Notes: a model not told the origin generated them from the sequence alone. Shown: positions 37,552 to 46,617, counted from the first letter of the stretch. The stretch: 64,000 nucleotides of DNA from Halanaerobium saccharolyticum subsp. saccharolyticum DSM 6643 (GCF_000350165.1 NZ_CAUI01000015.1:124001-188000), one strand, 5' to 3'. A program made the numbers and translations.

Positions 37552-38727
37552 TTAATTTAACATAAATTTGATTGGAAGATTAACTATTACTTCTATTTTT
37601 TTATTATCTTTTTCTGCAGCTTTAAATTCCCAATTTGAGACTGCTTTTAAAGCAGCCTGATCAAAAGAATCATAACCCGAACTTTCATTTATTTTTAAAT
37701 CTTGTATTTTTCCTTCTCTATCTATTCTTAAAGTAACTATAACCTGTCCTTCTATATTTCTTTTTCTTAAATTTGAGGGGTAACTAGGTTGAGAATAGTT
37801 TTTAATTCCGGGCTTTTTAATTGAATCTGAACTGCCTTTTCTTAAATCATAAACTTTGTTTTCATGTTTATTTGGATTCTTTTCTCCATCAGAATTACCA
37901 GTCTCATTATTTTGCTCATTCTTATCAGCATTATTGTTTGCCTGATTTTTATCAATTTCACTTAAAGTACTGCTGTTATCAGCTTGAGTGGCTGAAGCTT
38001 CTTTTATTTCATTTGCTGTTTCAGATTTTTTTTCAATCCTTTCTTCTGCTTCTAAATCAGCTATAAAACTATCTAAATCAAATTTGTCTCTTTTATTGTT
38101 TTCTTTTGGCTCTTCAGGATTATCTTTTTTAGACTTATTATTAGTGTTCTGCATCCAGGCCGGTGGCTCATTTGCATCTTCTTTTTTAATTTTTTCTTTT
38201 TTATCATTTACTTTTGTTTTTTCTTTAGGCTCATTTTGAACTTCAATTTTTTCCTCTTTTACAGTTTCTTTTTCTAATTCTGTTTCTTCTATTAACTCAG
38301 TGTTTTCCTGTTGTTTATCAGGTTCTTCCTGCTTGTTTTCAGTTTTTTTAACTATTTTTTTCGGTGGATCCTTTTTTTCTATTATTTTATCTTCAACTAT
38401 TTCATCTTCAACAAGCTGTTCCTTTTCTTCTTTAACTTCCTTTTTAACTTCTTCTTTTTTTTCAACTGAACTATTTTTATCTGCTTCCTCATTTGTTTCT
38501 GCTGGTGCTGGCCCGCTTTTAGTTTGAATTTCTTCTGTTTCTCCAGTCTGAGCCTCTTTTACTCCCAGATCATTAGAAGCAGATAATAATAGTTCTATTT
38601 CAACTTCTTCTCTTTCCTGAATTTTTATATCTTCTGCCAGAAGCTTTAAAGAACCAGCTTCCAGCAGTAAGATAAGGGATAATGATAAGAGGAAGGCTGT
38701 TAGATATATTATTAAGTTATGCTTCAT
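37552..38727 (-). CDS. tonB: TonB family energy transducer
   Basis: Spans the periplasm and passes energy from ExbBD to outer-membrane receptors. N-terminal membrane anchor (about 4-25), a long Glu/Lys-rich low-complexity linker (about 60-290), and the C-terminal TonB domain (about 305-391: SYPSNLRKRNIEGQVIVTL, then GYDSFDQAALKAVSNWEF). At about 391 residues it is longer than E. coli TonB (239), and the linker is Glu/Lys rather than Pro/Lys. I prefer the ATG at 38727, 9 bases after AAAGG; an upstream ATG at 38736 overlaps the Shine-Dalgarno. Confidence 0.92.
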   Translation of the reverse strand: MKHNLIIYLTAFLLSLSLILLLEAGSLKLLAEDIKIQEREEVEIELLLSASNDLGVKEAQTGETEEIQTKSGPAPAETNEEADKNSSVEKKEEVKKEVKEEKEQLVEDEIVEDKIIEKKDPPKKIVKKTENKQEEPDKQQENTELIEETELEKETVKEEKIEVQNEPKEKTKVNDKKEKIKKEDANEPPAWMQNTNNKSKKDNPEEPKENNKRDKFDLDSFIADLEAEERIEKKSETANEIKEASATQADNSSTLSEIDKNQANNNADKNEQNNETGNSDGEKNPNKHENKVYDLRKGSSDSIKKPGIKNYSQPSYPSNLRKRNIEGQVIVTLRIDREGKIQDLKINESSGYDSFDQAALKAVSNWEFKAAEKDNKKIEVIVNLPIKFMLN

Positions 38728-38765
38728 TATCATCATCCTTTCTATAAGTTAATTTGTAGGTTGAA

Positions 38766-40577
38766 CTAGAATTTAGTGCTTAAGTTGACCATGAAATTGC
38801 GGCCCGGCATTGGATAACCGTCAACTACTTCATAGTCTTTATCGAAGAGATTGTTGATTTCAAAAGCTAATTCTTTATTCTCATCTAAACTAGTTGATAT
38901 TTTTAAATCAGATATAAAATAAGAGTCTACTTTTCCACCACCATAAGAATTGGTTTCATCAACATATCTGTTATTAAGCACAGATTTATAATTATCATTA
39001 TTATATTTTATATTTAAAGCAATCTGATTATATGGCATATTTAATGATTGACCATCTACACTATCATCTCTGGCCTCTAAATAAGTGTAAGAAAAATCAA
39101 TATTCCAATTATCATAAAGGTTTCTTGATGTTAATAACTCTATCCCCTTGATATCTGCTTCATCTATATTTTCCATTACATCTGTATCATTATTGTAAGT
39201 AATTAACTGCTCAAAATCTCTTTTAAAAAATGTAATTTCTCTTCTACAGATTGAATCTGAATATTTAAATCCAATATCAAAGGTCTTACCTTCTTCTACA
39301 TTTAAATCTTCATTGCCACCAAAACCATATAAATCAAGAAAAGTTGGGGCTCTATAAGCTTCTCCATAATTAAAATTAAAATTCCAATTATCAGTTATTT
39401 CATAAATATAGCCAAATTTAGGGCTAAGATTAGATCCATATTTGTCATGATCATCATATCTAGCACCAAATACAAAAATATTATTATTTAATCTAAACTT
39501 ATCCTGAATATATAAGGCCTTATTTAGATTATCATGTTTATTGTTAGTTAATAATTCATTATCTTCAACTTCATTTTCTATTATATCAAAACCATAATTA
39601 ATTATGTGGTTATCGAAATGATAATTTGTTTCTTTATAGGTAAAACCTCTTTTTAAAATGTCTAAATTTGTTGTGTTATATCCAGTCAGGCTCCAAGTAC
39701 TCCTAGTCTTATCATACATTTCTCGCTCATTATTATATACTAAAAAGGTTCTATCTATATTTTCTAAATTTTGATTTAAAGAAATCTTGATATTTTCATC
39801 CTGGTCATCACGAGATCCATAATCATCATTTGAATCTGAGCCAGGATAATTGGATTCAGTATTATTAAGTCTGTATGTAATATTAACATCAGACTCCTTA
39901 CTTAAATCGTATTTATATTTTAAGAAAATATCGTTCCGATCCAATGATGATTTTTGATCAGGATCATCACGATGTTCATCACTAGTTAATTTGTCATATG
40001 AAAAAAGTAATGAAGATTTTTCAAAATTATAATTAGTTGTTAAACTATAATTTTGAGTATTAAAAGATCCTAATCCAAATTTAACTTCTGTCTGACTTTC
40101 TTCATCAGCATCTTTAGTTATAATGTTAATCACACCACCCATAGCATTTGCTCCATAAATTGATGATGAAGCAGACTTAGAGATTTCAATTCGTTTAATA
40201 ATAGAAATAGGAATATCTTCTAACCTAATAATACCATCCTGAGGACTATTTAATGGCTGTCCATCTAATAAATATAATATTTGCTTTTGTCTTGCACCTC
40301 GAATTATTACATCTTTTTTCCCAGTTAAACCACTAAGATCTTTAATGTAAACTCCACCAGCACCTTGTAATAGCTCTGCTAAATTCTTAGCATTACTCTC
40401 TTCTATCTCCTCCTGATCAATAACTTCAATACTAACTGGGGTATCCATAATACTTTCCTCATAACGACTCGCGGTTACAACAACTTCATCCAAATCGATA
40501 ACATTTTCCTGCGCACTTACTGGCACCGCAAAAATTAAAAGTGCTGTAAGCATAACTAAAACTGATTTCTTTAACAT
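38766..40577 (-). CDS. btuB: TonB-dependent outer membrane receptor, probable cobalamin transporter
   Basis: 603 residues with a clear signal peptide (about 1-22, ending PVSAQE), a TonB box (DEVVVTASR, about 30-38), a plug domain (about 45-150, with IIRGARQKQILYLLDGQPLN and GANAMGGVINIIT), and a 22-strand barrel ending in the usual aromatic residue (NLSTKF). Size and layout match BtuB. The cobalamin riboswitch directly upstream supports B12 or another corrinoid as substrate, but other ligands are not excluded. AGGAGGAA precedes the ATG. tonB, exbB and exbD follow in the same operon. Confidence 0.88.
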   Translation of the reverse strand: MLKKSVLVMLTALLIFAVPVSAQENVIDLDEVVVTASRYEESIMDTPVSIEVIDQEEIEESNAKNLAELLQGAGGVYIKDLSGLTGKKDVIIRGARQKQILYLLDGQPLNSPQDGIIRLEDIPISIIKRIEISKSASSSIYGANAMGGVINIITKDADEESQTEVKFGLGSFNTQNYSLTTNYNFEKSSLLFSYDKLTSDEHRDDPDQKSSLDRNDIFLKYKYDLSKESDVNITYRLNNTESNYPGSDSNDDYGSRDDQDENIKISLNQNLENIDRTFLVYNNEREMYDKTRSTWSLTGYNTTNLDILKRGFTYKETNYHFDNHIINYGFDIIENEVEDNELLTNNKHDNLNKALYIQDKFRLNNNIFVFGARYDDHDKYGSNLSPKFGYIYEITDNWNFNFNYGEAYRAPTFLDLYGFGGNEDLNVEEGKTFDIGFKYSDSICRREITFFKRDFEQLITYNNDTDVMENIDEADIKGIELLTSRNLYDNWNIDFSYTYLEARDDSVDGQSLNMPYNQIALNIKYNNDNYKSVLNNRYVDETNSYGGGKVDSYFISDLKISTSLDENKELAFEINNLFDKDYEVVDGYPMPGRNFMVNLSTKF

Positions 40578-40642
40578 TAATAATTCCTCCTTAGTTTTTG
40601 TTTGCTCACAGCCACCCTAGACAAAATAAGGCTATAAAACAT

Positions 40643-40675
40643 AAAAAGACACCCAGGTCTAAATTGAGGGTGTCT
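40643..40675 (-). terminator. terminator of the cobalamin riboswitch expression platform
   Basis: Reverse strand AGACACCC / GGGTGTCT, 8 bp with a 13-base loop, followed by TTTTTATG. It lies between the riboswitch aptamer and the receptor gene, so ligand binding would favour transcription termination. Confidence 0.85.
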
Positions 40676-40686
40676 GTAGCTTCTTA

Positions 40687-40890
40687 AATAGCCCACAACC
40701 ATTCCTGTCTCGAAGATGGCTGTTGTCTTTTCAGGCAGGTCTCCTGACTTTACAGCTCTACCGACTTACCTTCCCCATAATTATTTTTATGAGTGGTTTT
40801 AATCGGCCTACTGATTTACAGTGGCGGACCCGTTCAGGAATTTCACCTGATTCCCTATTATCTCCCATTTAAAGAAGCACCTAAAAAGAG
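40687..40890 (-). ncRNA. cobalamin (AdoCbl) riboswitch
   Basis: Reverse-strand RNA has the conserved parts in order: AGGTGC start (40877-40882), GGGAATCAGGTGAAATTCC core, CGGGTCCGCCACTGT with the B12 box GCCACTGT at 40818-40825, GGTAAGTC, and AGGAGACCTGCC at 40734-40745. A final stem (ACAACAGCCAT / ATGGTTGT) follows and its loop could form the usual kissing contact. A terminator lies just downstream. Together with the stretch to 40998, which is AT-rich and otherwise empty, it fills the 421-bp gap between the receptor gene and ucpA. Confidence 0.95.
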
Positions 40891-40998
40891 AACATTATTT
40901 ACTTTTCTATTATTACTATTCTCGTAATTTAGAAAAAATCCTTTAATTTATACTAAATAATATAAAATAATTTTTATTATTATATTTTAAAAAAACAA

Positions 40999-41790
40999 TT
41001 AAGTTCCAACACTAACAGACTCTGGAAGTGTACTGCCTCCATCAATTACATTTTGAGTCCCTGTCATATAACTTGACTCATCGCTTCCTAAAAATGCAGC
41101 TAGCTCTCCCACTTCTTTGGGTTCGGCAAGTCTTTGCATTGGAATTGCTTTTGCCATTTCACTAAGAACTGACTCTGGATCTTCCGGATTTGACTCCTCA
41201 GCAATAGATTCTGCCATTGGAGTTCTAACATAGCCAGGACAAATTGCATTTACTCTAATATTATTCTGAGCATATTCAACCGCAAGTGATTTGGTTAGTC
41301 CGACTAAAGCAGATTTGCTCAATGCATAAGCAGTTTCTCCAGGATCTGCAACCATATCACCAGTAACAGAAGAAGTAATTACAATATTCCCATAGTCATT
41401 CTTTTTCATTTCTGGAAGAACTGCTTTTATGGTATTCCAAGCTCCTTTAATATTTACATCAATATGATAATCTCTATTTTTATCTGACATTTCTAAAAAA
41501 TTATCTAATTTACACACACCTGCATTTGCTACTAAAACATGAATCGTTCCGAATCTTTCTATCCCCTTATTTACAGCACTTTTTAAATCTTCAAGACTTC
41601 GAACATCCGCAACTTCAGCTAAAACTTGATGTCCATCTTCTTTTAATTCTTCCGCAAAATTAACAATTTCTTCTGAAATATCAACTAAAATTAATTTTGC
41701 TCCATGTTCAGCATAGACTTCTGCAATTCCTTTACCAATTCCACTAGAAGCACCAGTAATTAAAGCAACTTTGTCAGTTAATTTAGCCAT
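40999..41790 (-). CDS. ucpA: UcpA-like short-chain dehydrogenase/reductase
   Basis: NAD(P)-dependent oxidoreductase of classical SDR type, 263 residues. Cofactor motif TGASSGIG at 13-20, NAG at 88-90, catalytic Ser near 140, Tyr155 and Lys159 (YALSK), and the C-terminal FLGSDESSYMTGTQNVIDGG. Several stretches (SVTGDMVADPGETAYAL, NPEDPESVLSEMAKAIPM) match what I recall of E. coli UcpA almost word for word. E. coli UcpA is linked to furfural tolerance; the natural substrate is unknown. Stands alone between the B12 operon and yraN, with its own promoter. Confidence 0.85.
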   Translation of the reverse strand: MAKLTDKVALITGASSGIGKGIAEVYAEHGAKLILVDISEEIVNFAEELKEDGHQVLAEVADVRSLEDLKSAVNKGIERFGTIHVLVANAGVCKLDNFLEMSDKNRDYHIDVNIKGAWNTIKAVLPEMKKNDYGNIVITSSVTGDMVADPGETAYALSKSALVGLTKSLAVEYAQNNIRVNAICPGYVRTPMAESIAEESNPEDPESVLSEMAKAIPMQRLAEPKEVGELAAFLGSDESSYMTGTQNVIDGGSTLPESVSVGT

Positions 41791-41836
41791 TTAAAACACT
41801 CCTTTTATAATATTGTGAATATTTATACTTAATTAT

Positions 41837-41865
41837 AATATAATAAAGAAAATTGAATATGTCAA
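41837..41865 (-). promoter_or_regulatory. sigma-A type promoter for the ucpA-like gene
   Basis: Reverse strand TTGACA (41860-41865), 17-bp spacer, TATATT (41837-41842), about 47 bp upstream of the ATG. The divergent side of this 204-bp gap has a TATAAT at 41924-41929 that may serve the forward yraN-comM pair, but no good -35 box is seen. Confidence 0.7.
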
Positions 41866-41994
41866 ACCCAACTTAAAGTCAAGTAATCTTAAGTCTTCTG
41901 TTTAAACAATTAAATTAAAAAAATATAATAAAAAAGAAGGAATTTCTAAATATTTACATAATTATATATTATATCTAATAAAGGGGGTTTTTAA

Positions 41995-42360
41995 ATGGCA
42001 TTACATAATAAAATTGGAAAATTAGGAGAAGAAATTGCTGTGAGATATCTAAAAAAAGAAGGTTATTATATTGTGGAAAGGAATTATCGAAATAAATTTG
42101 GAGAAATTGATATAATTGCTGCTAAAAAAAGCTGTACAGTCTTTGTTGAAGTTAAAAGTAGAAGTTCAGAAAACTATCTTGAACTAGCAGAATCACTTTA
42201 TCAAAACCAAATGCACCATATTAGAAGAGCTGCTATTTATTATTTTGCCGAAAAAAACATCCATTTTAACTCTATTCGTTTTGATTTAATCGCTCTAAAG
42301 ATTGATCCTTCAGCCAGAAAAATAGATAAACTGAAACATTTTACAAACATAATTGACTAA
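41995..42360 (+). CDS. YraN/UPF0102 family nuclease-like protein
   Basis: 121 residues with a PD-(D/E)XK-type core: GEEIAVRYLKKEGYYIVERN, then GEIDIIAAKKSCTVFVEVKSRSS with the Asp and Glu-x-Lys pair. The family is linked to DNA processing and competence by gene context, but its activity is little studied. AAAGGGGG precedes the ATG. comM begins 80 bp further on, and rnhB lies close by, as in many Firmicutes. Confidence 0.9.
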   Translation: MALHNKIGKLGEEIAVRYLKKEGYYIVERNYRNKFGEIDIIAAKKSCTVFVEVKSRSSENYLELAESLYQNQMHHIRRAAIYYFAEKNIHFNSIRFDLIALKIDPSARKIDKLKHFTNIID

Positions 42361-42439
42361 TTTTATTTTTCTTATTTTATTTTTAATTAGTTTATGTACT
42401 GAGTGGATTTACAATTATTCTTTTCGAAAGGAGAATCAG

Positions 42440-43966
42440 ATGTATTCATATCTCTATTCAGCTGTTATTCATGGAGTCAAGGCAGAAATAGTTAGAGTTG
42501 AAGTTGATATTTCAAGAGGCTTACCAGGTTTCAATATAGTTGGCCTTGCAGGTAAAACTGTTCGAGAATCTGCAAAAAGAGTTAGGTCTGCTATTATAAA
42601 TTCAGGTTTTGAATGGCCGGTTAAAAAGATAACAGTTAACCTTGCTCCAGGCAACATTAACAAATATGGATCTCACTTTGATCTTGCTATTGCAGCAGTT
42701 TTATTAGAATGTTCAGGTCAAATAAAAATTAAAAATAAAAACAAAAAGCTCTTTGCAGGTGAATTAAATTTAAACGGAAATATCAATCATGTCAAAGGCG
42801 TCTTGTCAATGCTTTTAGCTGCCAGAGAAAATAGTTTTAGGGAAGCAGTACTACCTGCTGATAATCAAAAAGAATCGTATTTAGTAAAAAATTTAAATTC
42901 CTATTTAATTAAACATCTCAGGGAAATTAATAATTTAGAAAGAAATGCAGAAAATATCCTGCCGACTCCAATACTTAAATCAAATTTTTCTTTAGATTAT
43001 GCAGATATTTCTGAAATTAGAGGCCAAAAAAATGCTAAAAAAGCAATTATAACTGCTGCAGCTGGAGGTCATAATTTGCTCTTAATTGGTCCTCCAGGCT
43101 GTGGAAAAACTGTTTTAGCAGAATCAATAGTCAAGTTATTAGCTCCTTTAAATAAAAAAGAACTGCTCGAAACGGCTTCGATTTACAGTATTAACAATAA
43201 TTTAGATGAGCTTAATTTAATTAAGAAATATCGACCTTTTGTAGCTCCCCATCATTCTATTACTGCTGCTGCTTTAATTGGTGGTGGTCATATACCTGTT
43301 CCTGGAGAGATTTCATTAGCTCATAATGGAGTCTTATTTTTAGATGAACTGCCAGAATTTAAAAATAGTGTGCTGGCCAATTTAAGAGAGCCACTGGAGA
43401 AAAAAAGAATTAAAATTGTTCGACAACAGGGAAGTTTTTATTTTCCTGCCAACTTTCAATTTATTGCCGCAATGAATCCCTGCCCCTGTGGTTTTGCAGG
43501 AGTAAAGGACAGAGTATGCAAGTGTTCAGATAGAGATATTGTTAGGTATCAACAAAAATTATCAGGTCCGTTAAAAGATAGAATTGATTTGCAGATTGAG
43601 GTTTTACCTTTAAAAAAGGATGAAATACTAGTTAATAAATCAAAAAATAAATCTAATAATTATAGCGAAAAAATAGAAATAGCCCGCAAAATGCAGGCTA
43701 AAAGATATCTAAATACAAATTTAAAAAACAATTCTGAACTACAGTTAAAAGACATAGAGAAATACTGTCCGTTTGATAAAAAAAGTAAAGATATACTAAA
43801 TCAAGCCTATGAACGTCTTAAATTAAGTGTTCGAGGCTATATTAGATTAATGAGAGTAGCCAGAACTATTGCTGATTTAAATAATAATTATCAAATAAAA
43901 GAATCAGACTTAATTGAAGCTGTTGATTTTCGCTGGTATGCAGAAAAATCAGAAATGCTTCTTTAA
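42440..43966 (+). CDS. comM: ComM/YifB family Mg-chelatase-like AAA+ ATPase
   Basis: Helicase that promotes branch migration of transforming DNA in competent species. N-terminal Lon-protease-like domain (LPGFNIVGLAGKTVRESAKR), Walker A GPPGCGKT near 220, Walker B GVLFLDELPEF, a cysteine cluster (AMNPCPCGFAGVKDRVCKCS), and a C-terminal Mg-chelatase domain. I start at the ATG at 42440 (MYSYLYSAVIHG), with AAAGGAGA 5 bases before it; an ORF start at 42353 adds a hydrophobic non-family leader. About 508 residues. Confidence 0.94.
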   Translation: MYSYLYSAVIHGVKAEIVRVEVDISRGLPGFNIVGLAGKTVRESAKRVRSAIINSGFEWPVKKITVNLAPGNINKYGSHFDLAIAAVLLECSGQIKIKNKNKKLFAGELNLNGNINHVKGVLSMLLAARENSFREAVLPADNQKESYLVKNLNSYLIKHLREINNLERNAENILPTPILKSNFSLDYADISEIRGQKNAKKAIITAAAGGHNLLLIGPPGCGKTVLAESIVKLLAPLNKKELLETASIYSINNNLDELNLIKKYRPFVAPHHSITAAALIGGGHIPVPGEISLAHNGVLFLDELPEFKNSVLANLREPLEKKRIKIVRQQGSFYFPANFQFIAAMNPCPCGFAGVKDRVCKCSDRDIVRYQQKLSGPLKDRIDLQIEVLPLKKDEILVNKSKNKSNNYSEKIEIARKMQAKRYLNTNLKNNSELQLKDIEKYCPFDKKSKDILNQAYERLKLSVRGYIRLMRVARTIADLNNNYQIKESDLIEAVDFRWYAEKSEMLL

Positions 43967-44395
43967 ATACTTAATTAAGGGAACTCCAAGTATCAATACA
44001 ACAGCAGCCTCACTTAAACCAATTTGAATAACATTTAGCCAATAGGGAAGTCCAAATAATGTATGTAAATAAATACTGATCAAAAATGCATTAAATAAAA
44101 TTGGACTTAAATAAGCAAAAATATTATCTCTATTTTTATAAGTAACATAAGCAGCTAGAAGAGTAACTAAACTTCCCCCCACTATATCTATCATTCCTAA
44201 ACCACCAATCACATTAGCCAGTAAAACACCTAAAAACAAAGCTGGTACTGCTTCTGGAAAAATAATTGGTAAAACTGTTAAAGCTTCTGCTGCTCTAAAT
44301 TGAATTGGGCCAAAACTTACCGGCGCCAAAAAATATGTTATCACAACATATAAAGCAGTGATTGCTGCTCCACGAGCAATTGTTTTTGTATTCAT
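43949..44395 (-). CDS. queT: QueT family membrane transporter (queuosine precursor, ECF S-component)
   Basis: About 148 residues with five membrane helices. The near-N-terminal FGPIQFRAAEALTVLP and PALFLGVLLANVIGGLG are hallmarks of the QueT/DUF988 family, thought to take up the pre-queuosine base with a shared ECF module. Start ATG at 44395 has GAAAGGAGA upstream; an ATG at 44413 is less likely. No preQ1 riboswitch is seen in the 12-bp gap to rnhB. Its 3' end overlaps comM by 18 bp on the opposite strand. Confidence 0.85.
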   Translation of the reverse strand: MNTKTIARGAAITALYVVITYFLAPVSFGPIQFRAAEALTVLPIIFPEAVPALFLGVLLANVIGGLGMIDIVGGSLVTLLAAYVTYKNRDNIFAYLSPILFNAFLISIYLHTLFGLPYWLNVIQIGLSEAAVVLILGVPLIKYLKKHF

Positions 44396-44425
44396 TTTCT
44401 TATCTCCTTTCATAAGAGCTTATAT

Positions 44426-45262
44426 TTACTCTGGAACTCTGCCAAATGATTTGCGGTGGATTGGAGATGAACCATACTTTTCCAAAGCTGCAATATGTTC
44501 AGCAGTCCCATAACCTTTATTTGATTTAAAACTATATTCATGGTATTTTTTTGCATATTCAAAAATAATATCATCTCTTGTTACTTTAGCAATTATCGAA
44601 GCGGCAGCAATTGCATTAACATCAGCATCTCCATCAATTATTGTTTTTTGTTCAATAGTCAAATTAGGAATTGCTGCATTTCCATCAACTAATAAAATAT
44701 CCGGATTATTATTTAATTTAGGCAGCAGATCTTTAACTGCTCTTTTCATAGCAACAAAAGTTGCTTCTCTAATATTATATTTATCAATTTCACTGCTGTT
44801 TGCTTTCCCAATTCCAAACTTTGCCTTGGCTTTAATTTCTTTAAATAATTCTTCTCTTTTTTTTCGAGAAAGCTTTTTGGAATCATCTAATCCATAAATT
44901 TTGTGATCCGGATCTAGAATTACTGCTGCAGCAACCACAGGTCCGGCAAGCGGACCTCGGCCAGCTTCATCAATACCAACTATTAACTGATGCCCCTGAG
45001 CAAATAATTCAGCTTCTATTTCATTCATCTGTTTCCATTTAGTAATAATAGCTTCTTTTTTGGAAATCTTCCGCTGCAGTTTAGCTGCAATCTTTTTAAC
45101 ACCTTTACGCGAATCTTCATTTAAAAATTTAATTATTTCCGGAAGCTGCTCATCAACTTCTAATTTAGAAGCAAAAACTTTTATTTCTTTGATTGTAAAA
45201 TCTTTTAAATTTTCCAGTTTTTTTAAATTGTCTAATTTAAAATCTTGATCACTCTTCATCAT
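44426..45262 (-). CDS. rnhB: ribonuclease HII
   Basis: Removes single ribonucleotides and RNA primers from DNA. Catalytic motif IVGIDEAGRGPLAGPVVAAAV near residue 95 with the first two acidic residues, DDSKKLS, LLVDG and AAASIIAKVTRD follow. The N-terminal domain of about 85 residues before the core is typical of the longer Firmicutes form. Start ATG at 45262 or 45259; the longer reading at 45265 would be a TTG. Overlaps the rbgA stop by 14 bp. Confidence 0.95.
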   Translation of the reverse strand: MMKSDQDFKLDNLKKLENLKDFTIKEIKVFASKLEVDEQLPEIIKFLNEDSRKGVKKIAAKLQRKISKKEAIITKWKQMNEIEAELFAQGHQLIVGIDEAGRGPLAGPVVAAAVILDPDHKIYGLDDSKKLSRKKREELFKEIKAKAKFGIGKANSSEIDKYNIREATFVAMKRAVKDLLPKLNNNPDILLVDGNAAIPNLTIEQKTIIDGDADVNAIAAASIIAKVTRDDIIFEYAKKYHEYSFKSNKGYGTAEHIAALEKYGSSPIHRKSFGRVPE

Positions 45263-46133
45263 CAATTTCCACCTTTAATTCAGCTGATTCGGATGGTTTT
45301 TCGAGAGTAATCCTTCCTAATTTTCCATCCCGAAAATCATTGACAACTACCCTAGCAGCACGATTACGATCAACTTTACCACCTGTCATTAAACAGCCTC
45401 TTTTACGTCCTATATCAGCTAAAATATCATAAGCTAGTGGTTCTAAATAATCAAGCTCATAAGCATCTAATAGAATATCTTCATTGATCTCAATTATAAA
45501 ATCAATTAATTTATAAGCAGCAAGTTCTGCATCAAAAATATCATTGTCAACTGCACCAGTTAAGGCTAATTTATAGGCTTTATCTTCATCAGAAAACTTA
45601 GGCCATAAAATACCAGGTGTATCAAGCAACCTAATTTTTTTGCTGACATTAACCCACTGTCTACCTTTAGTAACCCCAGGCTTGTTACCAATTGTAGTGA
45701 TTTTTGAACCAGCCAACAAATTAATCAGAGCAGATTTCCCTACATTGGGAATCCCAATAATCATTGCCCTCAGGCGACGAGGGTTTCTACCCTTTTGCGC
45801 CAGTTTAGAAGCAATTTGATCATAAGTGTTATTTAAAATACTCTTTAGCTCACTTACTCCTTCTCCAGTTAATGAGTTAAGTAAAACTGCATCTTCATCA
45901 GTTTCTTTTTCAAAATAGTTTATCCATTTTTTGTTATATTCTGAGTCAGCTAAATCTTTTTTATTCAAAACAGTTACTTTCGACTGCTCATTAATTAACT
46001 TTCTTAAATCAGGATTTAAACTGCTTAAAGGTACTCTAGCATCAGCTACCTCAATTACTATATCTACTAATTTTAAGTCATCTTTCAATATTCTCTTTGC
46101 TTTGGCCATATGGCCAGGATACCACTGTATCAT
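45249..46133 (-). CDS. rbgA: ribosome biogenesis GTPase RbgA (YlqF)
   Basis: Needed for late 50S assembly (uL16 insertion). Circularly permuted GTPase: G4 LNKKDLAD comes first, then G1 GIPNVGKSALIN near 125 and G3 DTPGILWP. The family start IQWYPGHMAKAKR is seen when reading from the ATG at 46133, with GAGGAG 7 bases upstream; a TTG at 46148 is an upstream alternative that runs through the Shine-Dalgarno. Ends in an RNA-binding ANTAR-like region and an acidic tail. About 294 residues. Confidence 0.95.
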   Translation of the reverse strand: MIQWYPGHMAKAKRILKDDLKLVDIVIEVADARVPLSSLNPDLRKLINEQSKVTVLNKKDLADSEYNKKWINYFEKETDEDAVLLNSLTGEGVSELKSILNNTYDQIASKLAQKGRNPRRLRAMIIGIPNVGKSALINLLAGSKITTIGNKPGVTKGRQWVNVSKKIRLLDTPGILWPKFSDEDKAYKLALTGAVDNDIFDAELAAYKLIDFIIEINEDILLDAYELDYLEPLAYDILADIGRKRGCLMTGGKVDRNRAARVVVNDFRDGKLGRITLEKPSESAELKVEIDDEE

Positions 46134-46192
46134 ATTAAAACTCCTCAAAAAAATAATAAAATTTTGTTGTTCAAATTAAACTTTTAGATATT

Positions 46193-46220
46193 GAAAAAAG
46201 GTGGAGAAGTTCCCCACCTT
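46193..46220 (-). terminator. intrinsic terminator after rplS
   Basis: Reverse strand AAGGTGG / CCACCTT with a 9-base loop, followed by TTTTTTC. It ends the ylxM-to-rplS operon just before rbgA. Confidence 0.85.
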
Positions 46221-46232
46221 AGTCTCAAATAA

Positions 46233-46586
46233 TTACTTTCTTTCTTCTCTTTTCTCTTTAATTCTAGAAGCCTTACCTCTTCTATCCCGTAGATAGTAAA
46301 GACGAGATCTTCTAACATCACCACGGCGAACCACAGTAATAGTATCTAGCTTAGAAGTATGTAGTGGGAAAGTTCTTTCCACACCAACACCGTGTGCAAT
46401 TTTACGAATAGTGAAAGTCTCGCTCAGACCACCACCATTTCTTCTAATAACAACACCTTTGAATGGCTGTAATCTTTCTTTTCCACCCTCAGAGATTAAT
46501 ACTTTAAGATCTAATGTATCTCCAACAGCAAATTCGGGAATATCATCACGAATTTGTTCTTTTTCTATTTCATTGATAATGTTCAT
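46233..46586 (-). CDS. rplS: 50S ribosomal protein L19
   Basis: Large subunit protein at the 30S interface. 117 residues, with [34 protein letters not shown] and [22 protein letters not shown] precedes the ATG. Comes after a SPOUT methyltransferase gene, which often separates trmD and rplS in clostridia. Confidence 0.98.
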   Translation of the reverse strand: MNIINEIEKEQIRDDIPEFAVGDTLDLKVLISEGGKERLQPFKGVVIRRNGGGLSETFTIRKIAHGVGVERTFPLHTSKLDTITVVRRGDVRRSRLYYLRDRRGKASRIKEKREERK

Positions 46587-46617
46587 CTATAAACCTCCTC
46601 TCAAAAAATGATTAAAT

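Noticed and set aside
37821-38527. Several ORFs antisense to tonB
   Set aside because: They come from the low-complexity Glu/Lys linker read backwards (Phe/Ser/Leu-rich).
44396-44425. preQ1 riboswitch upstream of queT
   Set aside because: The gap to rnhB is far too short and lacks the C-rich/A-rich preQ1 pattern.
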